Below, one piece after another: positions 41,636 to 51,919 of a stretch of 64,000 nt of DNA (its first letter is position 1; every line of letters begins with the position of its first letter). The notes under the pieces were generated by a model, which did no database searches, was not told the DNA's origin, and saw only the letters and a list, made by a program, of their open reading frames with translations. Source of the stretch: Asterionellopsis glacialis (Eukaryota; Bacillariophyta; Plagiogrammaphyceae; Rhaphoneidales; Asterionellopsidaceae); the NCBI GenBank assembly GCA_014885115.2, contig WKLE02000110.1, positions 8,835 to 72,834 on the forward strand, written 5' to 3'. The position numbers and the translations under genes are program-made.

Positions 41636-43306
41636 ATGGGAAAGCAAGTACGCAAGAGCAAGAGGAATCTTGCAACGACTTCGAGTCATCGACAATCAAG
41701 AATAAAATCTGACGCTCTCAAAATATCTGAGGACGATTCCACTTTTGTAGGATCACCTGGCTCTTCCGTAAGCACTGATCCTGTCTTGGAGAGAACCGCT
41801 CTTTGCAGTGCTGATTGCAGCATCTCGAAGCAACGAAACCCCATGAATCACCAGGAATCTCGAGGAAACGGAGGAGCACCCTCATCAACACTGATGTTGT
41901 CATCTTCCATGGCAGGTAGTCCATGTACATGTCAGAATATTCAAGGAAATGAACAAGAAATTGACCTATTTTTACCAAAGTGTCTTCCATGTATATGTCG
42001 ATTACATTTGCAAGCTTTGGAAGAAGGCAGGAGCAGTAACCCCAAGAAGGTTGCTTTGAAAAATATTGTCCGACCATGGCAAGCTGAATTCTTGGCTTCT
42101 GTAGGCATTGAACGTGTCTCTGAATTAGGTCGGGCCTACAAGAATCATAGCAAAGATCTTGCCAAGTGCTTGAGGAGATGGTGCCGTAAGAATAATGTCA
42201 CGTGTCAAACGAAAGAAGCCAGTATGTATGCCATACATATCTGGGCAAGAACATGTCGCAATGTCAAACAAATTGTGTCTGCTGAGAACTTTGCTGACAT
42301 GATTTCAAGTAATGATACCAATGACACTACCACAGTCACCAGGCCTGTCTCCTCCGAAAGCAAGCCTATCAGTCCACAAGATATTCCAGCTCTGTCCAAA
42401 CTTTCTCATAACTTTTTCAAGAATGCACAGAACCACCCATCTCCAACAGATGTCATGGATTTGAATCAAAATCATTTCGGATTCGAATCACCATCTGCTC
42501 CAGAAGGATTAAGTCCTGATGATGAGTGGTGGCAGATCCAACCTAAAATTGAACAACAATTAAGGGAACTTGAAGAATTTGAACAACGACGACAAAGACA
42601 ACTTGCCATGGAACAAGCTTTGACGTTTGAAAATACACGTTGGGAAGAATTGGCACATGAAGCACCTGAATTACACTCCAAAAGTCAAAGTGATTTAAAC
42701 TTTAGGTTAAGTCAAAGTGAACCACGTGGGAGTAGACGAGGTGCCTCCTTCCGTGGATTGTACAAAAAGGTTATTGATAACCTTGCAGAAGAGGAAACAA
42801 ATGCAGAAGAATATTCCATTTATAAAAAGATTTCTCCTACTGCTCAAGGAGAAAACAGTAGGAGCAATCGAAGTCTTTCCTTGAGTGATCACTTCCAAAG
42901 AACATCATCTAAAAACATGAATTTCGCCATGAATAAAGATACAATAAGTCAAAGCGGTCGATCAGAAAGTACCCGATCAACAGTCCTAACATCTTCAACT
43001 CAAATCACAGATAATAGTCTTCATAACAGTGACAGTCTGTTGGAGATCAAGGAAAATACCTTGATGGATGATTTCAATGAAATTGATGATGATAACAGTA
43101 CTGATTATGACTTTGCACTCATGGCCAATCAAGATCAAAAGTCACTCTTTACCAAGGGACGTCGCCGTGTTCACGAAGAATGGGAAGATCACAATGACGA
43201 AATTATTCAAGGCGAATTAGCTGAACCGTTGCAACTAGCTGAAAAAAGACGTATCCATCCTTGGGATTTTTCACAATCAAAACGCGTCTTGCAAGTTGAT
43301 GATTAG
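41636..43306 (+). CDS. Unknown protein with a conserved helical domain
   Basis: Single exon, 556 aa, ATG at 41636 followed by a basic MGKQVRKSKRN. A short Cys cluster (about 98-122: CTCQ, CLPCICRLH) precedes a compact helical domain (about 133-210): IVRPWQAEFLASVGIERVSEL, then LAKCLRRWCRKNN and SMYAIHIWARTC. Tryptophan and arginine spacing suggests a helix-hairpin type binding unit of the sort seen in diatom proteins of unknown role. The C-terminal 300 residues are Ser/Asn/Glu-rich with a charged coiled coil (about 300-335) and end HPWDFSQSKRVLQVDD. Long and clearly coding; function not known. Confidence 0.78.
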   Translation: MGKQVRKSKRNLATTSSHRQSRIKSDALKISEDDSTFVGSPGSSVSTDPVLERTALCSADCSISKQRNPMNHQESRGNGGAPSSTLMLSSSMAGSPCTCQNIQGNEQEIDLFLPKCLPCICRLHLQALEEGRSSNPKKVALKNIVRPWQAEFLASVGIERVSELGRAYKNHSKDLAKCLRRWCRKNNVTCQTKEASMYAIHIWARTCRNVKQIVSAENFADMISSNDTNDTTTVTRPVSSESKPISPQDIPALSKLSHNFFKNAQNHPSPTDVMDLNQNHFGFESPSAPEGLSPDDEWWQIQPKIEQQLRELEEFEQRRQRQLAMEQALTFENTRWEELAHEAPELHSKSQSDLNFRLSQSEPRGSRRGASFRGLYKKVIDNLAEEETNAEEYSIYKKISPTAQGENSRSNRSLSLSDHFQRTSSKNMNFAMNKDTISQSGRSESTRSTVLTSSTQITDNSLHNSDSLLEIKENTLMDDFNEIDDDNSTDYDFALMANQDQKSLFTKGRRRVHEEWEDHNDEIIQGELAEPLQLAEKRRIHPWDFSQSKRVLQVDD

Positions 43307-43981
43307 AAAAGAAACTATAGTATGAAACAATGAGAAAAAGAGAAAACAAAGAAGTAAAGCAAAAGAGAATATTTATAATTTATAGTAGTAAAATAAACCA
43401 AACAATTGACATGGAAAAACTATTATCGTTTATCAGATTCGGCCATTGATCTAACCTTATCCGCTGTTTTTGCATGCTCTCTTTGAATGCATGAGTACCA
43501 AATAAATATGGTACTCGGTTGGTGAGATTCGATAATGGCTATTGATTGTGAAAGCTCATATGATAAGTACATATCAAGTTGTTACTTTTACCATGATCAA
43601 ATTTATGATTCTTCTTTTTTAAACGTACTAGATTTGGACAATCGTGTTTATTATCTACATCATGTGCGAGAATATTCATGAATTCTGGATGTGATGTTCA
43701 CTTTTCTGAATTTACGTTTCAAGGAAAGATTATTTCCATGTAGATTCATATAACTCTATTTTAAATCTTTAGGAGCTATACTTTTTTTCTGCAATGACAC
43801 TCTAACTGAAGATCTGGTGAACTAAGTTTCAAGTCTTTACATATTCAATAATAGACTGCTCTAGAGATCCAATATATTTTCCATGTATGTACTTGGCCTC
43901 TGTGTTTTCATGGTGTAGTTTTTGAACAAGGTAAAATGTGTCAGTGTACATTCGTTCATACTGTAGATCAATAACAACTAT
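43307..43981. other. Intergenic region
   Basis: 675 bp, AT-rich, between the unknown gene and the HPP relic. No gene or repeat seen; the missing N-terminal half of the HPP gene was not found here. Confidence 0.5.
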
Positions 43982-44280
43982 TTGATCAAAGATCCTACGT
44001 GTATTTGTATATACATTGGTGTAGCCCCGTTGATGGAGGTGTGTACCTTTTTACCAGATTGGTTAGGTGTTCCGTTTGCAGTATCTCTTGTCATTGCCAC
44101 TATGAGTAAACTAGGTAATACTCAGCCTCCACCAGGAGCCAAGGCAGTGATATTTTCGACAATGGACGTTGACAACGGGTTGTCATTTTTCCTACTTTTA
44201 CTACTCTAGGGAATGCCGTAGTTATTTTGTGAGCAACGTTGGTAGATAATTTCAGTGAGATGCGTCCGTGCCCAATTTTG
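43982..44280 (+). pseudogene. HPP-family membrane protein relic
   Basis: Frame 1 (43982-44206) reads GVAPLMEVCTFLPDWLGVPFA, then SLVIATMSKLGNTQPPPGAKAVIF and LSFFLLLLL. This matches the core of HPP proteins, whose signature is a helix followed by HPPAGATAL; here it reads QPPPGAKAV. After the TAG at 44207-44209 a second frame continues the family pattern (TLGNAVVIL, TGA at 44230-44232, then ATLVDNFSEMRPCP), like the usual closing helix and NNL...R-YP end. There is no ATG and the first helices are missing. So this is a truncated, frameshifted copy. Intact plant and algal members act as chloroplast nitrite transporters. Confidence 0.55.
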
Positions 44281-44461
44281 AACCGATCTATCTAGTGATT
44301 CGATTAAAGAATGAATGGCATCTTGCAAGTTATAAAATAATTCTCTTAGTATATTTATGTATCATGATATTGTGTTGTCCTATATATTTTGTTCTTCTTA
44401 GTTCACAGATGTGGATCATGTAAGGTATTATCCATCTCTTTTTGACAATCAGGCGAATCTC

Positions 44462-46078
44462 CTAGTGAGGAATGCAGTCTTTTACTCGAAACATGTATGC
44501 ACTCCCGTTTTCAAAGTCTTTCCCTTCCCAGTCAAGGTAGAAGGCTCCTATGGCAAGTGTATTTCTATCAATTGCAACAGCAGCACCAAAGTGATCATTT
44601 TCGGCAGTATTGTGGCCCGTTAGCTTCGTAAGTTGTTCCCAGTGTTTGTCCGTTCGTTTGAAAACATAGACACTACCAGTATTCCAAAGTCCATTAATGT
44701 TACCCTTTGATGCACCTATGACTGCAACGTCACCATGTATTGAAACAGAATTTCCGAAATGGTCTCCACTTTGAGCATCTGTAGCAACCAGTTTGCTCTG
44801 TTCAATCCACTCTCCATTCGTTTCATGAGATCGTACAAAAACATAGACACTTCCTGCATCAGGTCCGCCACTATGGTCATCGTGTATAGCACCCACAACG
44901 ATAGTGTCGTCGTGAATTGTAACACTTGAACCGAATGCATCATTATAACTTGCATCACTAGAAGTAAGTTTTTGTTTCTCTAACCATACATCATCACTTG
45001 ATCGTGTAAATACATAGGCACATTCACCTTCCCTCCATGCTCCAATTACAATCGTATCTCCATGAATTGCCACTGATCTTCCAAATTCATCTTTGTACTC
45101 ACTATCATTTGGAACAAGCTTCGCCTGTTGTTTCCAAATGTCGTCGGACCGAACAAAGACATATGCACTTCCTCCATCTTCCAGTACAGTTTTACCTCCT
45201 GATACACTTGGATCAATAGCATGATCATCTCGGTAAGATCCAATTACAATGGTGTCACCATCAATTCCTACTGATGATCCAAAGTGATCATTCTCAAATG
45301 GGTCACTGGCAGTCAATAGTTGTTGCTTCACCCATTCTCCTTCTTCATCTTGATCAGTGTCAAAACGTTTCACAAAAACGTAAGCACTACCACTAAAAAC
45401 ACCATGCTGGTCGTCGGCAAATGCACCAACGACAATAGTTGCACCACTCATGGCAACAGCATTTCCAAAGAAATCACCAATCTTATTAGACATGATCTTG
45501 CTTTGTTGAAACCAAGCGTTGTTTATTGTATCACGCTGAAAGATGTAGACAATACCAGGTTCTGTTTCACCATCCCCTGGAGCACCAATAATTGCTGTAT
45601 TTGTTTCGTCATCGACCGCCACACTAAATCCAAATTCGTCATACGGGAAAGCTTCACTTCCCTCAAGGGTACTTTCTTCAACGATGATGGTTGCAGAATG
45701 ATGATCTTGATCGGGACACTCATCACCACTAGAAGTAGAGAAGCTGCTGAGATCATTTGAAGACGAGGAATCATGATTATCCTGAATAATCAATGTCGTT
45801 TTACCTTTCTGGTTTGAGTTCTTGTTATTATTACTCAATGCAACACTAAGAATTATCGACAAAGAGATAAGAAGAAGAACAATAAATGCGATAACTATTT
45901 TGCTTATCTTCTTTTTGTGGTGCAAGACTGAGTCCGTGGTAGTGGTATCGAACTCATCTGCAAACCTTTCAGGTGAAGAAAAAGAAGGCGGAGTTGGGGG
46001 AGGAATATCTTCTAATTCTTCTCCTACTGTAGTGTTCAAGACTGTGATGGAAGTTGACGATGGACTATTGGAAACCAT
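44462..46078 (-). CDS. Membrane-anchored FG-GAP seven-bladed beta-propeller protein
   Basis: Single exon, 538 aa. An N-terminal cytosolic segment with Pro run (IPPPTPPSF), a Lys cluster and one helix (about 59-80) give a type II protein. After a Ser-rich linker come seven repeats of about 50 residues, each of the form FG-SVAI-GDTIVIGA-...-GSAYVFVR (for example VAIHGDTIVIGAWREG and VSIHGDVAVIGASKG). Seven copies fit one closed propeller of the integrin-alpha FG-GAP kind. Asp-rich loops suggest Ca2+ or ligand binding. It probably faces the lumen or cell surface, in adhesion or cargo binding (inference). It shares an upstream region with the divergent gene at 46616. Confidence 0.88.
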   Translation of the reverse strand: MVSNSPSSTSITVLNTTVGEELEDIPPPTPPSFSSPERFADEFDTTTTDSVLHHKKKISKIVIAFIVLLLISLSIILSVALSNNNKNSNQKGKTTLIIQDNHDSSSSNDLSSFSTSSGDECPDQDHHSATIIVEESTLEGSEAFPYDEFGFSVAVDDETNTAIIGAPGDGETEPGIVYIFQRDTINNAWFQQSKIMSNKIGDFFGNAVAMSGATIVVGAFADDQHGVFSGSAYVFVKRFDTDQDEEGEWVKQQLLTASDPFENDHFGSSVGIDGDTIVIGSYRDDHAIDPSVSGGKTVLEDGGSAYVFVRSDDIWKQQAKLVPNDSEYKDEFGRSVAIHGDTIVIGAWREGECAYVFTRSSDDVWLEKQKLTSSDASYNDAFGSSVTIHDDTIVVGAIHDDHSGGPDAGSVYVFVRSHETNGEWIEQSKLVATDAQSGDHFGNSVSIHGDVAVIGASKGNINGLWNTGSVYVFKRTDKHWEQLTKLTGHNTAENDHFGAAVAIDRNTLAIGAFYLDWEGKDFENGSAYMFRVKDCIPH

Positions 46079-46615
46079 AATGAATTGTGCTGACCGTAAA
46101 ATGAATGATATCTCGTTTGTATGCGATGAATGTAATAAGAAAGAATATTATACTAGCAATCTGTTTGGAAGTACTTCAGGAGAGGGTCACTGGAGTTCTT
46201 TTTTGGCGAGATTGACTTTCAAATTTGAGAATGAGAATTCTTCTGGCAGGCGTCTATGCACAACACAAGATGATAAAGATACCTTTCGTACGCACCTTTA
46301 AACCGGAAGTACTGGTCCTACCTGTACCTTTCTACCTGGGATGGTGTCAGGTACGAACCAGTTCGATTTATGAATGTCCATCATCCATGAAGTCCATATT
46401 AGGTAGAATCCATGCACGAACGGTTTGCACTCGTTTGTAGGACATATTTGAGATAACTGCTGACGTAAACAAGGGGGATTATGTCAAGCAACGGAGGCAT
46501 CACGAACAAGAACACCAAAAGAATTGAAGATAGACAAAGCACCGCAGAACCCATGGTGGTAACTTGACAATGGCATAGTGTCATTCTACCTTTACGGAAA
46601 CAAAATATACGAAAA
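46079..46615. other. Divergent intergenic region
   Basis: 537 bp between divergent starts. Short TACCTGTACC words near 46320. No gene supported. Confidence 0.45.
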
Positions 46616-47749
46616 ATGAAGACGCTCCAAATTAAGGCAGCTTTGTCACTCTCTTTCTTGTGTCATGTTGCAATGGCTCCCGCACAGCTTGCTGCGATTC
46701 CTCCTGCAGAATGGACAACGTGTGGCGATTTACCGGAACAACTCAACCATACAGCTTGTCCATTAGCATCGGCTACATGCTGCAAACAAAAGTGGGTGCC
46801 TACAAAGGAATACTATGGATGTTGTCCTTACCCAAATGCTATTTGTTGTGGAGATTACACATGCTGTCCCGCAAATACGACATGTCAAAACTCTGGGAGC
46901 AAGGCATTCATGACGACATCATGTGTCACTTCCAACGGGACAGTTGTTGGACCAGGCGTAGATGGTGGTGGTCAAGAGGTTTGCAAAACTGGTGGACCAA
47001 TACCATTCTCAAAAGCACTTAAGAACATTGTTATTCTAGGCGACTCGGTCTCTATTGGGTATACGCCACATGTCGCTGACCACATGAAAGCAGAAGCACT
47101 AGTGCAGCATTCCCCGTGGGGAGGAGATGGTGGTGCAGAGGAAACTCACTTTGGTTGGAAATGTCTTGATTTTCTGCTTTCTGCACCAGATGGAACGCCG
47201 CAGCGTCCTGACGTTCTATTTTTCAAGTGAGTTTTGTGAACAGTTGTGACTTTAATTTTTTCCGTCCGAAGAAAATTCCTTATTCTTGCACCTTTCTTTG
47301 TCCTTTTTTCTGTGTATTGCAGTTTTGGGTTACACAATACAGATAATCGTACAATTCCTGGACAAGCTGGTCCAATCGCAGAATATGGTCCATATCTTGA
47401 TAAGATTGCAAACCGTCTTGCTAATCTTAGTGGAGTAAAGGTTCTATTTGGAATCACAACACCCAACATGTGTTCCAAAGATATTGACGACGTGATCATG
47501 TCGAACAATAAGATTGCAAGGACAATCATGTCAAAGTATGCGATCCCTACAGTCAATTTACATTCCGCTATTCGTGACCAATGTGGAAGCCCACCGCAAC
47601 AGAAATGTTTTGGACAGCGAGGATGTTACTGTCCCCATTGTAACGATGTTGGGTACGAGTGGCTAGCTGCCAATGTTATAGTGCCAGCCATTCAAAAAAT
47701 TCTTTACACGGCGCCATCCATATTTGAAGACGTCGCCAGTAGTGCGTAG
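46616..47749 (+). CDS. Secreted SGNH-type hydrolase with N-terminal granulin-like domain
   Basis: Two exons, 46616-47226 and 47323-47749, with a 96-bp GT-AG intron (47227-47322, phase 2), give 345 aa. A signal peptide covers about 1-25. Residues 48-90 have the paired-Cys granulin pattern: CPLASATCC, GCCPYPNAICCGDYTCCP. Then comes an SGNH/GDSL hydrolase: block I VILGDSVSIGY with Ser144, WGGDGG, and across the intron FFNFGLHNTDN (the block with Gly/Asn). Near the end is CPHCNDVGYEWLA, which supplies a likely catalytic His, but the usual Asp three residues before His is Tyr. Such enzymes cleave esters of sugars or lipids outside the cell. The granulin unit could bind substrate or partner. Confidence 0.82.
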
Positions 47750-47879
47750 AAATTAGTTTAGTAGATTATAGTGGAAGAAAATTATGACTATTTCATGGTA
47801 GCTTCGTACAAATGTTTTCTCCTGAAAGTAAGTCTCTTGTTGATGAAGCTTGACATTTCAACCTGTAATATTTTTTTTT

Positions 47880-49020
47880 CTAAGCAAATGATGTCTTCCA
47901 AACTTGTGGGGCTAACTTTTCTAACGCGGCAGCCACAGCAGTTTGAGATTCTTCAGTGGGTGTCAAAGCAAGCATAAGACCTCCACGGCCAGTACCACTC
48001 ATCTTGGCACCAATTGCTCCTGCTTCACGAGCAGCCAAGACAAGATCATCAAGTTCTTTACAACTGACTGTTAAATCCTGACACAATGCATGGTTCTCAT
48101 TGAGACATGCACCAAGTTGATCCAAATCACCACCATCGAGAGCAATTTCAGCCTTGCCTACTAATTCCACATACTTTTGAAGTAAACCATCAAACCACTG
48201 CAAAAAGAGAAACAAACGAAATCAAAAGAAATCACTTGAGCAGCATGTTGAATGTGACACCATTCATCTTCCATGCATTTTTTTGGCTCACCTCTGGATT
48301 TGCTTCCTTCTTGGCACGGACGTCCCCTACGACTTTGGTCGTACTGGCGGTGATACCAGTACTGGCATAAACGATTCGGATAGGTTCAGCAAGTTTCTTC
48401 TTAATAAAGATAGGTGCCCCATCAGTGCGTTGAAAGCGAAGAACACCACCAAAGGTAGCAGCAGTATTGTCGATTCCAGATGGAGTACCATGGTATCCCT
48501 TTTCACCTTCGTATCCTGCCGCATTCACTTCATCTTCTGTGAGTTCCTTGGGAAGAGCACCACCGATGGCTCTTGCAAGTGACACTACTTGAGCAGCACT
48601 AGCACCAATACCAGAAGCACAGGTAAGGTCTCCACCAAAGGTAAGTTTCATTCCTCTTTCGTTGGGGTCCAAATTGAAGTGTTTCAGAACAAGACCAATG
48701 GCATGGTCAGCTTCATCCTTCTTCTCCACCTTGTACCCCGGTACAGCTGGACGGTTATCAACAACTTCCAAGCCAGTTTTACCATCTTCCAAAAATTCAC
48801 ATTCACAATCGGTATAGGCTGCAACTGCCCCCACAAGTGCAGGAACCTTGTACACGACAAAATGTTCACCAAATAAAATTAATTTGCCAAATGCTCTTGT
48901 TCGTCGGAGGACACGTTCCCCAATACGTTCATGTTGAAGACGAAGTGATTCAGCTGTTGCCTTTTCATGAAGGTCCTTGGCTACTGCTTGTTCGTGGGCG
49001 TCGTCAACGTACTCGGACAT
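47880..49020 (-). CDS. MVK: Mevalonate kinase
   Basis: Two exons, 49020-48292 and 48197-47880, with a 94-bp GT-AG intron (48198-48291, phase 0), give 348 aa. GHMP-kinase motifs are in place: AFGKLILFGEHFVVYKVPAL (about 43-62), the ATP loop GIGASAAQVVSLA, GTPSGIDNTAA with the catalytic Asp region, and after the intron GAKMSGTGRGGLMLAL. The enzyme phosphorylates mevalonate in the cytosolic isoprenoid route that feeds sterol synthesis. No plastid signal is seen. Length is slightly under animal enzymes (about 396) and near archaeal ones. It converges with the hydrolase gene, 130 bp apart. Confidence 0.95.
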
Positions 49021-49561
49021 GGCAACGGGTTTGTGGTATGGGATATTAGTATTGTGGCAATCGATGCTAATACAACAGACGGGGTGCTACTGCAACAGAT
49101 TCGTGATACCTTGTTGCAAGTTGTCAAGCTTGAAGCCCTGTTTGGGATCTTTCTCAATCTTCCGTACAAAACTAAAAAGAGCGCATTGGCAGTTGGCAGG
49201 CACAGACAGTCACGGTGGAGGGAGGTTGGAGTGATTTGATATTAGCGCCGGGCGGTCAATGCTTAATTGAGTCTGTCTGCGTAGCTTCTCTACCAGAGAC
49301 AACAGGTAGACTATTTTTTACAGGATTTGTACGTTGTCAAGAGGGATTTTTTCCAAACACTTTTTCATCGGAAGAAGACTCTTCGCGGAGGGACAGGTGT
49401 TTGAGGATTGATGGGGGAGCTCAAGCAGCAGCGAAAACAAAAGACTTTTCTTCTTCCTTTTCAAAGTAAGGAGAGTGATAAAAAGTGTTGGCATTGTCTA
49501 GTGCAATCTATAACTCGATAACATTGACAAGTTGATTTAAAAAAACTCAATAAACGACAAT
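49021..49561. other. Divergent intergenic region
   Basis: 541 bp between mevalonate kinase and the isochorismatase-fold gene. No repeat or gene seen. Confidence 0.45.
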
Positions 49562-50549
49562 ATGGGGTCGACAACTGGTGAAGTAGAATTAAAGATGGAA
49601 CCGGTTACCCATTCTATCGACCTTTCGGAAACAGCACTCGTCAGTAAGTCCATTGTCGCAATATAGCAAAGGAAGCAAAATGGCGGTCCTTGTGTCGTAA
49701 TAACTTGTTCAACAATGTTGTCGTTTGTATTTCTCTCACCGTTCAAAAAACAACGTTGTTTTTTAGTGATTGATATGCAGGTAAGTCACACATTCGTAAT
49801 AATGCGAAAATGGTCAGTCAGCTAATGTCATGATCGATAGATAGTAACTTTATGCGAAACTGGAGAAGAAATAATGTTCGAATACACTTTTAATTAATCT
49901 TTTGTGGTTTGTTTGTTTGTTTTAAACTTAAAAGCGTGATTTTCTAGAACCTGGTGGATTTGGTGAGATGCTTGGGAATGATGTTAGTAAACTACAAAGA
50001 GCCGTAAAACCATGCGAAGACTTGTTAGAGGCGGCGAGGAAAGCTGGCATCTTTATCATTCATACACGAGAAGGACATCGACCGGATATGGCAGACGTAC
50101 ATCTGCATAAAAATATCAAAAAGAATGCGGATGGTACTTGGAAGCCCCCCACAATTGGTGAAATGGGACCAATGGGTCGGATCTTAATCCGTGGTGAAGT
50201 AGGACATGACATTATCCCATCTCTGTATCCTCGAGTCGGAGAGCCTATTATTGATAAACCTGGAAAGGGTTCATTTTATGGAACTGACCTTGATGTGATT
50301 TTAAAAGCTCAAAAGATACACAATTTACTTCTTTGTGGTGTTACAACTGAAGTATGTGTCCATACAACAGCTCGAGAGGCAAATGATAGAGGTTATCATT
50401 GCATCGTAGTAGGTGATGCATGTGCTTCCTTTTTTGATGAGTTTCATCGTGTAGCACTTGCCATGATTTCAGCACAAGGTGGCATATTCGGATCCGTTAC
50501 TGATTCACAGAGTGTAGTGACAGCTTTGAATAGTAATGCTGATGGATAG
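49562..50549 (+). CDS. Isochorismatase-fold cysteine hydrolase, biuret-amidohydrolase-like
   Basis: Three exons, 49562-49643, 49767-49780 and 49935-50549, give 236 aa. The second exon is only 14 nt (introns 123 and 154 bp). Splicing builds TALVMIDMQRDFLEPGGFGEML, which needs the tiny exon for the catalytic Asp30. The other triad members are Lys140 (DKPGKGSF) and Cys173 (GVTTEVCV). The phrases HTREGHRPDMADV, GPMGRILIRGEVGHDIIP and TAREANDRGYHC fit biuret or ureidoacrylate amidohydrolases better than nicotinamidases. The family hydrolyses C-N bonds of small amides, so a role in urea-type nitrogen recycling is plausible but not shown. No targeting peptide; probably cytosolic. Confidence 0.88.
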
Positions 50550-51017
50550 GTGTGCAATTCCTAGAAGCCTTTGAATTGGTTGCAACGTTTTTTGATAAAG
50601 GTGGAAACACTTAGTCATCGACTTTTTCTTTTAACTTTAGGAAATTTGTTTTGGAATATGCTCTTTATATTACATGTTACTGTAAAATCTGCTCTGCTGT
50701 TCAGAATTTTCCTTTGATGTCCAACATCCTTGAGGACATGCTACAGATTAAAAACAATACACAAACTATTGTAGTACTCTGCATTTCACATTGCACACCA
50801 CCGTTTTGCATTGATTCAAAGAGCTTTCATGAGGAGGATTCAGTCACTATTTTGGACTAAAAAGTAGAACACCTGACAATCAACCTACCCTTGTTTCAGT
50901 AGATTTGTGTTGGGAATCTCATAATTTTTCTCTGTTGTTGATTTCTGGCTGCCATGGTCACTTGTGCACATGTTTTACCATGTTTTCACTACACGTAGTT
51001 GTAAAACAACTACTGAC
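50550..51017. other. Intergenic region with a degenerate repeat copy
   Basis: No gene supported. 50873-50960 holds a weak direct copy of the 51018-51173 arm (TGACAATCAAC, then CAGTAGATTT and TGTTGATTTCTGGCTG). Confidence 0.45.
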
Positions 51018-51173
51018 AATCAACTTTCCATTGATTTGGTAGATTCTTTTTGTTACAATTATGTTCCATTTCTTTTCTGTGTTTTTTATATTGTTGATTT
51101 TTAGCTGTTGCTCCATCATCATGGTTGTCTTGTCACTATCTAGTGGTGTTGTTGCTAGCATGTGTGTTTTCCT
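51018..51173 (+). repeat. Left arm of an inverted repeat pair
   Basis: It contains AATCAACTTTCCATTGATT at its outer end, GCTCCATCATCATGGTTGT in the middle and GTGTGTTTTCC at its inner end. The reverse complement of 52183-52331 matches the same blocks in the same order, with gaps between. Confidence 0.7.
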
Positions 51174-51622
51174 AGGTTGTTGGCTGTTGTTAGCATGTGT
51201 GTTTTCTTGTGTTGTTGTTAGCGGTTACAAAAGGGATCAAAGGACAGAAATGGAATATCAAAAAATTGAACTGACTGATCTGGTTCAATTGAACAAAGAG
51301 TTGAACCAGTTCAACTCCTTACATGGAAGCTCTCCACAAAAAAATGAATGATAAGAACATTACCCAGGCAACTCAGGCTTCTATTCTTCTTTCCAAGTTA
51401 CCCCTCAAAGCAGGAGATTGCCTAGGTGATCCCTGCCCAACCAAAGATGACTGTGCTACTGCTGATCCAACTTTGAGCAAATCTCCCTATCAGGAAAAGT
51501 AAATGTTGCTAGTGCTCTCCTTCTCATTATAGGTATTGTGATATACTACCAATGGAAGATCTCCAATATTAACAAATTTGCCAAGAAGAAATTTTTCATC
51601 CTGTATGGCAAAAAGTACTCAT
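51061..51622 (+). pseudogene. Frame-broken membrane-protein segment upstream of the EF-hand frame
   Basis: Three open frames follow each other. Frame A (51061-51351) is hydrophobic, then has ELTDLVQLNKELNQFNSLHG. Frame B (51344-51502) gives LLSKLPLKAGDCLGDPCPTKDDC. Frame C (about 51496-51622) gives GKVNVASALLLIIGIVIYYQW, a membrane helix followed by a Lys-rich tail, and meets the EF-hand frame. The A/B change falls at a run of seven A (51338-51344) and the C/EF change at an A run near 51609-51613. This looks like one gene (Cys-rich outer part, helix, cytosolic EF-hands) broken by indels or by sequence errors. The first part of frame A lies inside the left repeat arm. Confidence 0.4.
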
Positions 51623-51919
51623 AATCTTGTCAGTAGTAATGACAGTACTGGTGATGCTCCTCAGAACCTGATTGATACCTTTAATCACATTGATTGCAGA
51701 GAAGACCATGGAGGAGATGGAGGAGATTATGGACTTATTTCCAAGGAGGAGTTATGGGCATATATCTCCTCCACCAAAGGTTACACATTCAAAAAGAACA
51801 ATAGTCAAATGACAAAGAAGGAATTTGATGTTCTCTTTGACAGTATGGACAAAGATCATAATAAGAAAATCAACTTTACTGAGTTTTGTTTCTTCATTGC
51901 CAAACTCAACAGGTCTTAA
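51605..51919 (+). CDS. EF-hand protein (or C-terminal part of a broken gene)
   Basis: 104 aa from the ATG at 51605. The second EF-hand is canonical: SMDKDHNKKINFTEF supplies D, D, N, a backbone position, N and the closing Glu. The first (HIDCREDHGGDGGDYGLISKEEL) has a stretched Gly/Asp loop and would bind Ca2+ weakly if at all. Frames upstream suggest it was once joined to a membrane anchor. The layout, membrane segment plus paired EF-hands, recalls diatom death-specific proteins, but that is only a resemblance in layout. The whole unit lies between inverted repeats. Confidence 0.6.
   Translation: MAKSTHNLVSSNDSTGDAPQNLIDTFNHIDCREDHGGDGGDYGLISKEELWAYISSTKGYTFKKNNSQMTKKEFDVLFDSMDKDHNKKINFTEFCFFIAKLNRS

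Noticed and set aside
45320..45760. Plus-strand open frame of 146 codons
   Set aside because: Antisense to the FG-GAP gene, with no family likeness.
51495..51540. Possible intron removing the stop between frames B and C of the EF-hand locus
   Set aside because: The only GT-AG pair would give an intron of under 40 nt, shorter than any other in the window.
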